64,000 bases of DNA from Serratia sp. PL17 (GTDB lineage Bacteria > Pseudomonadota > Gammaproteobacteria > Enterobacterales > Enterobacteriaceae). The notes beneath the pieces were generated by a model, which saw only the letters and a program-made list of their open reading frames with translations, did not search any database and was not told the DNA's origin. A program made the translations under genes and the position numbers. Location of the stretch: positions 62,001 to 126,000 of the forward strand of contig NZ_JAFIBY010000003.1 in NCBI RefSeq assembly GCF_017832355.1. Reading direction: 5' to 3'. Shown here one piece after another: positions 46,984 to 55,754 of this stretch (position 1 is its first letter; every line of letters starts with the position of its first letter).

Positions 46984-47644
46984 ATGGATTATACTTAACA
47001 GTCGTTTCTCATTAAATGAAACGATTGAAAAACTTATGTCTGACCCCTTTACAGAGGAAAAGGGAAAGGGTTTTATTTTCGATAAATCTAGAGACTCCCA
47101 TTTTCATGGTCGTTTTGTTGAGAAAGTTATCAGCGAGGATAAAGTCAGCACTCTCTATGGAGATATTACAACTATAGAAAGAGTTGAGTATAGAACAACC
47201 TCCTTTACTGTTGATAAACGTTTTTCCCCAGTTGCTTTAATCGATAACCCCCCCCGCACTCTAAAACCATTTGCTCAAGCTCTCGTTAAAAACTTAGGGT
47301 TAGGTTTTAGCCTAGAGCAAATAGAAGTGGATCCTTTCGTTTGGTATACAAAACTTGCTGAGAGTCTCACTTTAAAGATTATTCAACTTGACGTTTCTCA
47401 AATACAAGTTGCTGAATTTGCATTGGCAAAAATGCAAATTACCAGTACAAACGATTTAAAAAAGTATTTCATAGATGAGTTATCAAGTAAAACCTTACGA
47501 TTAGACCGCTTGACATGTTCTATTCACTCACAAGAACACATTGGAAAGCTTAAGTTATTTCGTAATGGAATGGTGCAAATAGATGCACGTTCCGAGAAGG
47601 GACTTTCCGAATTACTTTTTGATAGTCTAATCAAATCAAAATAA
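46970..47644 (+). CDS. uncharacterised protein (cargo operon gene 3)
   Basis: 224 residues from the ATG at 46970, which has AAGGTGA at good spacing; an ATG at 46964 is too close to it. It overlaps gene 2 by 14 bp. Features seen: VKWIILNSRFSLNETIEKLM at the N-terminus, a strand-rich centre (ITTIERVEYRTTSFTVDKRF) and a C-terminal helical-strand region (LRLDRLTCSIHSQEHIGKLK). No cysteine cluster, signal or membrane segment. No family recognised. Confidence 0.6.
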   Translation: MRKVKWIILNSRFSLNETIEKLMSDPFTEEKGKGFIFDKSRDSHFHGRFVEKVISEDKVSTLYGDITTIERVEYRTTSFTVDKRFSPVALIDNPPRTLKPFAQALVKNLGLGFSLEQIEVDPFVWYTKLAESLTLKIIQLDVSQIQVAEFALAKMQITSTNDLKKYFIDELSSKTLRLDRLTCSIHSQEHIGKLKLFRNGMVQIDARSEKGLSELLFDSLIKSK

Positions 47645-47651
47645 TCACTAT

Positions 47652-47674
47652 AAGGCTATCAAAAAGATAGCCTT
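47652..47674. terminator. bidirectional terminator after the cargo operon
   Basis: AAGGCTATC-AAAAA-GATAGCCTT followed by ATTTAT, lying between two convergent genes. Confidence 0.8.
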
Positions 47675-48056
47675 ATTTATACCCATTTTTAAGCTTCCGT
47701 TTAAACCCAACCCACTCGGTCAATACCGGATATAAGAATTGCTTACTGTCAAAACTAACGGCTGCCCCTCGCGTTAGGGCTTTCAACTCCCAACTCTCGG
47801 CTGTAATGCCCTGTTGTATCAGCTCAAGCCGTATTTGCGGAATCCTTGCCCGTTCCGCCGGGGTCAGGCGCGCCGATGGCACATCATTTCGGGATTTTTT
47901 CCGATTCCGGGCAATTTCTTGGTGATTCGCCTTCGGTGACTGCCCCCTTATCGCGTCTCTTAGCGTCTTGGCAACGTCAGCGTCATCCCAGCTAACATCC
48001 CCGCCCTCAATCAAATTCATCACCGCCGTGACATACTCAGGCGTTGCTACCTGCAT
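47673..48056 (-). CDS. ORF127, phage-island protein of unknown function
   Basis: 127 residues from the ATG at 48056: TAVMNLIEGGDVSWDDADVA, then a basic segment HQEIARNRKKSRNDVPSAR and PQIRLELIQQGITAESWEL. Three copies of this family occur in the island (fragment at 36451, frameshifted at 44309, intact here). In-frame coding-like sequence (QREPDPD) continues upstream of the ATG, parallel to the start of the 44724 copy, so the N-terminus may have been altered by the joined repeat. Basic composition suggests nucleic-acid contact; no firm function. Confidence 0.6.
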   Translation of the reverse strand: MQVATPEYVTAVMNLIEGGDVSWDDADVAKTLRDAIRGQSPKANHQEIARNRKKSRNDVPSARLTPAERARIPQIRLELIQQGITAESWELKALTRGAAVSFDSKQFLYPVLTEWVGFKRKLKNGYK

Positions 48057-48352
48057 ATCTGGATCAGGTTCTCGCTGAACCTCCCCACAGTTATTGACAG
48101 GACTCCGAGGTGCGCCAGAGGCGTTTTTAAAATCAAAGGATTCAAGTCAATGACTTTGCACAGTGCGCCACTGTGCAAAGTCAGATTTTGTAAATGCATC
48201 TGTACCAAATACGACGTAAGTTTGAAGTCCATATCATGTCCACATCTAGACGCTTTTCAAGTGGCTATATTGGTCTATCGAACTCAAGCGTCACATGTTT
48301 TATATAGACAGCACTGATATTGAAGGCAAGAAAAAGGCCGCCGAGGCGGCCT
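47961..48352. repeat. 390-bp direct repeat, right copy
   Basis: Matches 36451-36840 nearly base for base, including the GACTTTGCACAGTG hairpin (48152-48182) and the phoH terminator at its right end. Together the copies bracket an 11.5-kb segment, the likely second prophage remnant. Confidence 0.8.
48331..48352 (-). terminator. phoH terminator
   Basis: AGGCCGCC-GA-GGCGGCCT; on the minus strand TTTTTCTT follows. Lies 19 bp past the phoH stop. Confidence 0.75.
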
Positions 48353-48370
48353 TTGGTGAGCAGGCAGGTG

Positions 48371-49156
48371 TTAACTGTAGGCGTTGAGCGTGCGCTGGCA
48401 CAGGGCGGAGCGGACGCAGTCTTGTTTATCAAAGCGGATGATACCGATCATGTCATCCTCTTCGAAGCGCTCCATCGCGTCGCTGAGGCCGGACTTCACG
48501 CCGCGCGGCAAGTCGCATTGGGTTATGTCACCATTTACGATTACCGTTACATTTTCGCCCAAGCGGGTCAGGAACATCTTCATCTGGCTGGCAGTGACGT
48601 TCTGGGCTTCATCCAGGATAACCACCGCATTTTCGAAGGTGCGCCCGCGCATGTAGGCGAAAGGCGCGATCTCTACCTTGCCGATTTCCGGACGCAGGCA
48701 GTATTGCATAAAGGACGATCCTAAGCGGCGCACCAGAATGTCATACACCGGGCGGAAATAAGGGGCGAACTTCTCAGAAATATCCCCGGGTAAGAAACCG
48801 AGGTCTTCATCCGCCTGCAGAACCGGACGAGTAACAATTATCCGATCCACTTCTTTATGTATAAGGGCTTCTGCCGCTTTCGCGGCGCTGATAAATGTTT
48901 TGCCGCAGCCGGCTTCACCGGTGGCAAAAATCAACTGCTTCTTATCTATGGCTATTAAGTAATGACCCTGAGCTTCGGTTCGTGCCAAGATGGGAGAGCT
49001 GTCGCGCTTGTCTCGCGCCATGCCGATAGACTCAACACCACCCATTTGTACCAGCGAGGTTACGGACTCTTCTTCAAGCTGGCGATGACTACGAGCGTCA
49101 CGACGAATAACGCGTTTCGCTTCACGACGTGCTTTGATCACTGCTTTTTGTCTCAT
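48371..49156 (-). CDS. phoH: PhoH family ATPase
   Basis: 261 residues. Walker A ATGEAGCGKTFISA, Walker B AVVILDEAQNVTASQMKMFL and the PhoH signatures VTRPVLQADEDLGFLPGDI and FEDAYMRG-like FAYMRGRTFENA. A phosphate-starvation-inducible P-loop NTPase, possibly acting on RNA. AAGGTG precedes the ATG. The annotated E. coli protein has an N-terminal extension; here the same frame carries a stop at 49214-49216, so the shorter start is the real one. Adjacent to yncD and efeUOB, near the E. coli order. Confidence 0.92.
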   Translation of the reverse strand: MRQKAVIKARREAKRVIRRDARSHRQLEEESVTSLVQMGGVESIGMARDKRDSSPILARTEAQGHYLIAIDKKQLIFATGEAGCGKTFISAAKAAEALIHKEVDRIIVTRPVLQADEDLGFLPGDISEKFAPYFRPVYDILVRRLGSSFMQYCLRPEIGKVEIAPFAYMRGRTFENAVVILDEAQNVTASQMKMFLTRLGENVTVIVNGDITQCDLPRGVKSGLSDAMERFEEDDMIGIIRFDKQDCVRSALCQRTLNAYS

Positions 49157-49840
49157 AGTGGCACCTTACAGTTTGTTTCACCTACCGCAACGGCCTGGCC
49201 GTGCGATTATGTTTCACATACAGATGCGATTTTGGCTCCCTTTTGAGCCAGCGATAGCCAATAGAAAACGTGAATACCCGGCAGGCATTTCGGCATGTCG
49301 ATTTTTCACGGGACAACGCGGTTGTGACATTAAACGTAGAGTAGAAAGTGACAAGAGTTTGTGTTGACGGGAATGCGTTTTGGTCAGGAAAAGAGTGTCG
49401 GAGAGAGAGCCCTCGTTACAACGAGTCATCAGGAAAGGTTTGTTATTTTCTCTTTCTAGCCCAACCAAGGACTTTACCATTAGCGATCCCCGCAGTGATA
49501 TTTACAGCTTCGAGCTGTGCACCGTGTGAAAACTACCGCCAGATGATTACAGTATAATGACATTCATCTCTCGCGCGTTGCTAAAATGTAAAAAAGATTA
49601 ATATTTTTTGTTTTCAGCCGCTGCAAGAACACTATATCACGCCGAATACGTCATTCAATAAAATTTTTTAATGATTAAATATCAATATTTTATGATTAAA
49701 ATCGGCAAATGACATTTCGGTTTCCTGATTAAATTTTAAACAAACAAAAAACTGCCGTTCTTACCCCATTTATAAATAAAAAAGGCGGGAAAGCTCCCGC
49801 CCTGGTGTTCTTTGATTACGTCAGTACCGTCTCGTCACGC
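49157..49840. promoter_or_regulatory. phoH upstream region with possible PhoB box
   Basis: No gene seen in 680 bp. On the minus strand ATGTCATTATACTGTAAT (complement of 49546-49563) matches the PhoB consensus CTGTCATAAATCTGTCAT at about 13 of 18 positions, 390 bp upstream of phoH. The distance implies a long leader. The yncD terminator GGCGGGA-AAGC-TCCCGCC lies at 49784-49801 with a T-run on the minus strand. Confidence 0.45.
49784..49801 (-). terminator. yncD terminator
   Basis: Seven-base GC stem GGCGGGA/TCCCGCC with TTTTTTATTT on the minus strand, 40 bp past the stop. Confidence 0.8.
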
Positions 49841-51988
49841 CTACTCAAAGGTATAAGAAACGCTCACTCCGCCGCCCCAGTTTCTCCCCGGAGCCGGTTC
49901 GTAGTAACGTCCATTGCCTTCATTGACGATCACCGAACCTACGTATTGTCGATCGAACAGATTGTCCACCCGACCGAAAACATTCAGCATCCAGTTTCCC
50001 ATCGGATAACGGTAGCCGGTATTCAAGCCCACGGTTGTATAGGCCGGAGCCTGTTCAGTGTTGGCATCGTTCACCTCGATGTCACTCATATAGCGAATCT
50101 CCGCACCGGCATACCAGCCTTCCGGTGGGGACCAGGCCAGCGAAGCATAGCCCATGTTGCGTGCGATGCCCGGCATACGGTTGCCACTGGGCACGTTGTT
50201 CGCCGCCGAGCACTGGCTGTCCCCGCAGACATCATCGCGGTAGCGTGCATCCAGCAACGTCCAGGCCAACTGCACCCGCCAGTCGTAAGCGAACTGCTGA
50301 TCCAGTGCCAGCTCCAGCCCGCGTCTGCGGGTTTGCCCGGCATTTTTGTAACTGGTGCGCCCGTTGCTGCTTTCATCTACCACAATTTCATTGCGTGTGT
50401 CGGTCTGGAAAACGGCTGCGGTCAACAAGCCATTGCCAATACGGGTTTTACTGCCCAACTCCACCGTGTCACTGGTCGCAGGCTGTAAACCAAAGTTAAG
50501 CCCAGCCTGATCGCCGGAGCGGTACGACAGCTCATTAATGGTCGGTGTTTCAAAGCCGCGACCGGCTGACAGATACAGGTTCCAACCGCTCATCACGGCA
50601 TAGTTGAGGGAGCCGGCCGGCAGCCACTGGTGATAGCTTGCGCTGCCACTGTCATCGCCGTTACTGCCGGTGATGTAGTGATCGTTGGAGTCGAAATTGA
50701 CGGTGCTGTAACGCATCCCCACATCCAGCGTCAGTTGTTGGGACAACTGCCACGACGTTTGCAGGTATGGGTCCACATTCCACATCAGGTTGCGCTCGTT
50801 CCGACGCAACGCACCCTCAGTGCCCAGTTCCGTAACGCCATTAACCCGAGTAAAGTTTTCATACCCTTTGCGCTGTTCGGTCATGGTTTCATAATCCAGC
50901 CCACCGGTCAGGGTATAAGGCACGCCCAGTTCGCCACGGTGCGTCCAGCGAGTATCAATCCCCTGATAGTGACGCGTCAGGTCAATCACCCCGCCAGGAT
51001 GCTGCGCGCTGCGTTGTTGCACCGCAACCGGTATCGATTGATATTGCGTGGTTTCACGCTCGCCGGCGTACATCATGATGCTCAAGTCATCATTGACGCC
51101 CATTTGGCGCTCGTAATGCAAACCGGCCTGGGTTTGCGACGTGCTTTTACGCGTATTGTACTGATCGGCGCGTGGCGCCTGCCGGGGATTATCATGCCAT
51201 TCGGCTGACGTCAGGCCACCGGGATCATTGGCATTGATATCGACACTGTTGAACAGCAGCGTAAGCGTGCTGACATCATCGATACGCACGCCCAGCTTGG
51301 CATTACCGAGATTTTTCTGCGCACCGCTGTGATCGCGGAACCCCTGAGTGGTGAAACGCGTGCCTGAAATGGTGTAGTTAACATCACCCGCGTGGGTTCC
51401 GTCACCGGTTGCCCCGGTCGCCTTGACGCCATAGCGCCAGGTGCCGTAACTGCCAAAGTATGAACTGGTCTCAAGGCGGGTGGGCTGTTGGCCGGTTTCG
51501 GTTTCCACGTTCACCATACCGCCAGACGCGTTGCCGTAAAGTGCGGAAAATGGCCCGCGCAACACTTCCACCTTTTCGACCGAATTCAGATCTATGTTCG
51601 ACGTTTGCCCTTGCCCATCAGGCATGGTGGCAGGAATGCCGTCAACATAAATACGCACCCCGCGCACGCCATACATTGAGCGTGCGCCAAAACCGCGCAC
51701 CGATAACTGCAAATCTTGCGCATAGTTCTGGCGATTTTGGATTTGCAGACCAGGCACGCTACCCAGGCTTTCCGACAGGTTGATCTGCGGCCGTGCTTCA
51801 CGGATTTGATCGCCAGTGACCACGCTAACGGCCGCCGGGGTTGAGAGTTCAGAAAGACCGCTGCGCTTGGCAGTGACCACCATGGTCTGTTCGCTATCCT
51901 TGTCCTGCGCAAAGCTGGCAGAAACAGGCAGTAGAGCCGGAATAACCAGCGCTGAAACTGCCAACCGGTTTTTATGAGTGCTTTTCAT
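49841..51988 (-). CDS. yncD: TonB-dependent outer-membrane receptor YncD
   Basis: 715 residues, strongly similar to E. coli YncD. Signal peptide ends at SFAQ; the TonB box region is DSEQTMVVTAKR. The plug domain contains LSESLGSVPGLQIQNRQNYA, VDGIPATMPDGQGQTSNIDL and VEVLRGPFSALYGNASGG. Beta-barrel strands run to the C-terminal phenylalanine-type ending GGGVSVSYTFE. The imported ligand is unproven for the family. It lies downstream of, and in the same direction as, efeUOB, separated by 213 bp, and could be an iron-related receptor by context. Confidence 0.9.
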   Translation of the reverse strand: MKSTHKNRLAVSALVIPALLPVSASFAQDKDSEQTMVVTAKRSGLSELSTPAAVSVVTGDQIREARPQINLSESLGSVPGLQIQNRQNYAQDLQLSVRGFGARSMYGVRGVRIYVDGIPATMPDGQGQTSNIDLNSVEKVEVLRGPFSALYGNASGGMVNVETETGQQPTRLETSSYFGSYGTWRYGVKATGATGDGTHAGDVNYTISGTRFTTQGFRDHSGAQKNLGNAKLGVRIDDVSTLTLLFNSVDINANDPGGLTSAEWHDNPRQAPRADQYNTRKSTSQTQAGLHYERQMGVNDDLSIMMYAGERETTQYQSIPVAVQQRSAQHPGGVIDLTRHYQGIDTRWTHRGELGVPYTLTGGLDYETMTEQRKGYENFTRVNGVTELGTEGALRRNERNLMWNVDPYLQTSWQLSQQLTLDVGMRYSTVNFDSNDHYITGSNGDDSGSASYHQWLPAGSLNYAVMSGWNLYLSAGRGFETPTINELSYRSGDQAGLNFGLQPATSDTVELGSKTRIGNGLLTAAVFQTDTRNEIVVDESSNGRTSYKNAGQTRRRGLELALDQQFAYDWRVQLAWTLLDARYRDDVCGDSQCSAANNVPSGNRMPGIARNMGYASLAWSPPEGWYAGAEIRYMSDIEVNDANTEQAPAYTTVGLNTGYRYPMGNWMLNVFGRVDNLFDRQYVGSVIVNEGNGRYYEPAPGRNWGGGVSVSYTFE

Positions 51989-52168
51989 CAGGAGAATGCC
52001 GTTAAAGGGACAGAATGATATGAACCATTTGGAACGTTATGGCCAACATGTTAATGCTTTTAACAAAAAATGAAAATAGTTAGCCTAATTAAAGCCCGGT
52101 CCATCAATAGCGCAAGGCCACTGTTGATTTTAATTAACCGAGGTTCATCGTGAAGAGCTGAAATAAGG

Positions 52169-52188
52169 AGGCGGGGAAGTCCCCGCCC
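52169..52188 (-). terminator. efe operon terminator
   Basis: GGCGGGGA-AG-TCCCCGCC stem 14 bp past the efeB stop; the T-rich run after it is short. Confidence 0.6.
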
Positions 52189-52201
52189 AATGAGATGTAA
52201 T

Positions 52202-53500
52202 TTATGCCTTTAGCAGCCCGCTACCCAGGTAATCATTGGCGTCTTTTACCCCCGGCAGCGCAAAGAAATAGCCGCCACCGATAGGTTTGACATACTCTTC
52301 CAGTGCCTCGCCGTTCAGGCGTTTTTGCACCGTCAGGAAGCCTTTTTCCAGATCGGCCTGGTAGCACACAAACAGCAGCCCCATTTCCAACTGGCCGGAA
52401 TTGGATACGCCGATCGAATAGCTGTAACCACGGCGCAACAGCAAATTGCTCTGCGTTTGTGGCGTACGCGGGTTCGCCAGACGGATGTGCGCATCCATCG
52501 GGATCATTTTGCCCTCGGGATCTTGGGCGTAGTTCGGCTCGTCATGTTCATGCTTCATGCCAAGCGGCGCACCACTGTGCTTCTCGCGCCCAAAGATGGT
52601 TTGCTGTTCCTGCAAGGGTGTGCGGTCCCAGAACTCGACGTGGAAGCGGATAATACGCGCAGCCTGATAGCTGCCCCCTACCGCCCACGCAGGTTCCCCG
52701 GCGTTGTCAGCCACCCACACCACCTGGTCCATCAGCGGTTTGTCGTCGGTTTTCGGGTTGGCGGTACCGTCCTTAAAGCCCAACAGGTTGATCGGCGTTT
52801 CTTTGCCTTTGCTGCGGGCAGCATGAGCGGATATAAATCCTTCGCGTTTCCAGCGCACGCTGAGCAGATCCGGCGAATGCTTGATAATGTCACGCAATGC
52901 ATGGATCACCGTCTCATTGGTATTCGCGCAAATCTGCAACAACAAATCGCCGTGGCACAGGCTGGCATCTAATGAATCGTTGGGGAAACGCGTCATTTTC
53001 TGCAATCGCAGCGGTTTGTGCGCCTGCAGACCGAAACGCTCGTCGAACAACGAGGTCCCAACCGACACGGTGATGGTCAGGTTATCGGGATAAATCTCCG
53101 GCCCCATAATGCCCGAATCGAGCGGTGGCAGCTTGGGATCAACCTCCGGGGCCTTACCGCCCGTGGTCAAAAAGGCAATGCGGGTGGTCAGCAGCCGAAA
53201 TAGCCGCTCCAAATCCTGCTTGTTGCTTGCCAGTACGTCGAACGCCACCAGCATCATTGCCGCCTGCTGCGGGGTGAGAATACCGGCCTGATGTACACCA
53301 TAGAAGGGTTGCTTCTGCCAACGTTCATCCTGCGGTACCGCCAGCGGTTCAGCGGCGCTATCTTTTGCCTGAGCCAAACGGCTGCTGCCCAACGCCAAAA
53401 CGCCGAACCCTAACCCTTGCAGCAAACGCCGACGCGACGGTGACGCCGCGCCCTGGGGTTGCTGATGCGGCCCGTTTTCCGGGCCGATCTTGTTACTCAT
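52202..53500 (-). CDS. efeB: deferrochelatase/DyP-type heme peroxidase EfeB
   Basis: 432 residues. Twin-arginine signal [17 protein letters not shown]; the DyP heme signature GFKDGTANP near the middle; the proximal-histidine region [14 protein letters not shown] and the C-terminal [15 protein letters not shown]. Exported by Tat to the periplasm, where it oxidises ferrous iron or removes iron from heme as part of EfeUOB. ATG at 53498-53500 with GAGG upstream; a TTG five codons earlier is not needed. It follows efeO by 11 bp. Confidence 0.93.
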   Translation of the reverse strand: MSNKIGPENGPHQQPQGAASPSRRRLLQGLGFGVLALGSSRLAQAKDSAAEPLAVPQDERWQKQPFYGVHQAGILTPQQAAMMLVAFDVLASNKQDLERLFRLLTTRIAFLTTGGKAPEVDPKLPPLDSGIMGPEIYPDNLTITVSVGTSLFDERFGLQAHKPLRLQKMTRFPNDSLDASLCHGDLLLQICANTNETVIHALRDIIKHSPDLLSVRWKREGFISAHAARSKGKETPINLLGFKDGTANPKTDDKPLMDQVVWVADNAGEPAWAVGGSYQAARIIRFHVEFWDRTPLQEQQTIFGREKHSGAPLGMKHEHDEPNYAQDPEGKMIPMDAHIRLANPRTPQTQSNLLLRRGYSYSIGVSNSGQLEMGLLFVCYQADLEKGFLTVQKRLNGEALEEYVKPIGGGYFFALPGVKDANDYLGSGLLKA

Positions 53501-53511
53501 AGTGCTTTGCC

Positions 53512-54648
53512 TCAATCCAGACCCAGAACGCCACGCAGTTGTGACAGGTCTTCCGCCAGGGTGGTGATTGGCCCTTTCATGGCTTTACGATCGGCATCCG
53601 TCAGCTTCTCGTAAGACTCATAGCCCTCTTTAGTTTTATATTTCGCCAAGATGGTATCCACGGTTTTGAAGTTGGCGTCAATCTTGTCCAACAACGGCTT
53701 GTTGGCCTTAACCAACAGCGGGCGCAGCAGGTTCACAATTTTTTGTGCACCGTCGACGTTGGCTTGGAAGTCCCACAGATCAGTACGGCTATAACGATCT
53801 TCTTCACCACTGATTTTGCTCGCGGCCACTTCCTCGATCAAACCGGCTGCACCACCGACCACTTTGCTTGGCGGGAAGGTCAGATCGTTCACGCGTTTTT
53901 GCAGTTCAACGGTGTCGTTATACAGTTGCTCCGCGTATTTGCTCATGTCTTTGGTGGTGTTGTCGGCAAACAGCGCTTTTTCCAGACGGTGGAAACCGGT
54001 GAATTTCGGATCTTCCGCTTTCTTCTCGTAATCATCTTCACGGGCATCGATACTGCCGTCCAGATCAGAGAACAGCTCAGCAATAGGTTCAATGCGCTCG
54101 TAGTGTTGACGTGTCGGGGCATAGAGTTTGCGCGCCAGCTCCACGTTGCCGGCTTTTACCGCATCGGTGAACAGTTTGGTCTGTTTGACCAGCCCTTCCA
54201 CTTCCTTGGTCACGTAAACTTTATATTCAGCAATCGGCCCAACCAAATCCATCGCATTAGGTTTGCCGTCAGTGGCCGCGCCGGCAGCAGCCGTCACGAT
54301 CAATTTACCCTTCGGATTACTGAGCAGGCCGCAGGTCATGTCGTACTCACCCGCATCGAGATTGGCCGTCATTTTCTGAGTGAAGCCCGGCGCGATATTC
54401 TCGCGCTCTTCCACCACCATCACCCCTTTCAGGATTTCCCATTCAACGTTTTTCTGGCTGGTGTTGTGCACCACAAATTGGGTTTTACCGGCCGGCACGG
54501 TCAATTGCATCGGCTCACACTGTTTGTCGTTTACGGTTATCTTTACCTGCGGCACGTCCGCCGCTAAGGCGTTGGTGCTCAGCGCGAACGCCGGGAGAGC
54601 CAGTAATGCTGCGTGCAACGCCTTGCGGCGGAATAACGGAGTAGACAT
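53512..54648 (-). CDS. efeO: periplasmic iron-binding lipoprotein-like EfeO
   Basis: 378 residues, signal peptide ending at NALAA. The N-terminal cupredoxin domain ([20 protein letters not shown] to [17 protein letters not shown]) and the C-terminal M75 domain with the metal motif [18 protein letters not shown] are as in E. coli EfeO (375). It passes iron to EfeU. 18 bp after efeU. Confidence 0.94.
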   Translation of the reverse strand: MSTPLFRRKALHAALLALPAFALSTNALAADVPQVKITVNDKQCEPMQLTVPAGKTQFVVHNTSQKNVEWEILKGVMVVEERENIAPGFTQKMTANLDAGEYDMTCGLLSNPKGKLIVTAAAGAATDGKPNAMDLVGPIAEYKVYVTKEVEGLVKQTKLFTDAVKAGNVELARKLYAPTRQHYERIEPIAELFSDLDGSIDAREDDYEKKAEDPKFTGFHRLEKALFADNTTKDMSKYAEQLYNDTVELQKRVNDLTFPPSKVVGGAAGLIEEVAASKISGEEDRYSRTDLWDFQANVDGAQKIVNLLRPLLVKANKPLLDKIDANFKTVDTILAKYKTKEGYESYEKLTDADRKAMKGPITTLAEDLSQLRGVLGLD

Positions 54649-54666
54649 ACAAGATTCCCTCTTAAA

Positions 54667-55512
54667 TTAATGATTGATTTTACGTTGCGCCGAAACCGCA
54701 GCCGGTTCCGCACGCTGCGGCAGGAAAAAGAAAATCAGAGCCGGGATCAGATACAAGAAATAGACCACCACTTCACTCACCGTCGGTGCTTCCTGGTAGC
54801 CGAAAATCCCCTCAAGCAGGGTGCCAAACAGTGAATGGGTTGAAAGGTGGTTGCTGAAATCGAAGGCAATATCCTGGAAATGGTTCCACAGCCCGGCCTC
54901 GTGGAAAGCACGAATCGCGCCTGCGGCCAGACCGGCAGCAACGAACAGAATAAACAGGCTGGTCCATTTGAAGAATTTGGCCAGGTGCAGCTTCACACCG
55001 CCCCAATAGATCACCATGCCCAGAATGATCGCGGCAACCAGGCCCAGCACCGCACCGATCGGGGCCGCAATCCCCACGTCTTGCTGGAAGGCCGCCAGCA
55101 GGAAGAACACCGACTCTAGCCCTTCGCGGGCAACGGCAAAGAACACCATCGCCACCAGCGCCCAGCCCTGGCCTTTGCCGGAGTTGAGCGCATTGTCGAT
55201 CGCCCCTTCCAGATGCACCTTGACCGACTTGGACACTTTACGCATCCAGAACACCATATAAGTCAGGATAAACACGGCCACCACGGCGACAATGCCCTCG
55301 AACAGTTCTTGCTGCTTCTGGGGGAATTCACCGGTGGTTTCATTGATGAAAATGCCAAGCGCCAGGCACAGGGCAGCGGCAACAATCACCCCTATCCATA
55401 CCACGCCTAGCCATTGACCCCGCTGCGTGCGTTTTAGGTAGCTGGCGATCAGGCTGACGATTAACGCAGCCTCCAACCCCTCACGGAACATGATAAGGAA
55501 GGGAACAAACAT
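54667..55512 (-). CDS. efeU: ferrous iron permease EfeU (FTR1-like)
   Basis: 281 residues with seven hydrophobic helices and the two RExxE iron-transport motifs: REGLEAAL in the first helix and AREGLESVFFLLAAF in the fourth. Full length and in frame, unlike the frameshifted K-12 gene. First gene of efeUOB, taking up Fe(II) at low pH. Confidence 0.94.
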   Translation of the reverse strand: MFVPFLIMFREGLEAALIVSLIASYLKRTQRGQWLGVVWIGVIVAAALCLALGIFINETTGEFPQKQQELFEGIVAVVAVFILTYMVFWMRKVSKSVKVHLEGAIDNALNSGKGQGWALVAMVFFAVAREGLESVFFLLAAFQQDVGIAAPIGAVLGLVAAIILGMVIYWGGVKLHLAKFFKWTSLFILFVAAGLAAGAIRAFHEAGLWNHFQDIAFDFSNHLSTHSLFGTLLEGIFGYQEAPTVSEVVVYFLYLIPALIFFFLPQRAEPAAVSAQRKINH

Positions 55513-55601
55513 AAGTAATAACCCCTAAAAAGGCATCTGCTGCAAAGCGCCCGCACGCCGAAACGGCGGCAACGCCAATGTAAAGAAAAGTAAAACACAA
55601 C

Positions 55602-55620
55602 GATAGTGATTATCATTCTG
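55602..55620. promoter_or_regulatory. Fur box of the efeUOB operon
   Basis: GATAGTGATTATCATTCTG agrees with the Fur consensus at 15 of 19 positions, 90 bp upstream of efeU. Confidence 0.8.
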
Positions 55621-55711
55621 GCTGGCGGAAATACAAGAGCGGCAAGGGTGATTTTTTCTAATCAAATGTCGCCAGTTGTTTCAGGCAGATGATAGCAAGG
55701 CGAGAAATGAC

Positions 55712-55734
55712 AAAGGACGCATTAAGCGTCCTTT
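55712..55734. terminator. putP terminator
   Basis: AAAGGACGC-ATTAA-GCGTCCTTT perfect 9-bp stem, 20 bp past the putP stop, between putP and the efe promoter. Confidence 0.65.
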
Positions 55735-55754
55735 GGTCTTGCACGACGAGAGCG

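Larger units (their letters stand above)
35545..48352. mobile_element. tandem decayed P2/186-like prophage remnants with cargo genes
   Basis: Between lpxO and phoH lie P2-type genes in partial P2 order: ogr, V-D fusion, S, R, lysC and lysB' on the minus strand, then Q' and cos on the plus side. A second Q'-cos segment lies to the left. A 770-bp segment (Q'-terminator-cos) is repeated directly at 35680-36450 and 42240-43009, and a 390-bp segment at 36451-36840 and 47961-48352. No integrase, repressor, replication, capsid or terminase gene was found, so the element cannot be autonomous. Cargo genes are AT-rich compared with the host. Confidence 0.9.

Noticed and set aside
35545-48352. Interpretation as an R-type tailocin cluster
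   Set aside because: Tailocins keep tail sheath, tube and baseplate genes and lose cos and portal; here the reverse is seen.
48320-48724. 134-codon plus-strand frame opposite phoH
   Set aside because: It lies wholly antisense to the conserved P-loop ATPase and has no family features.
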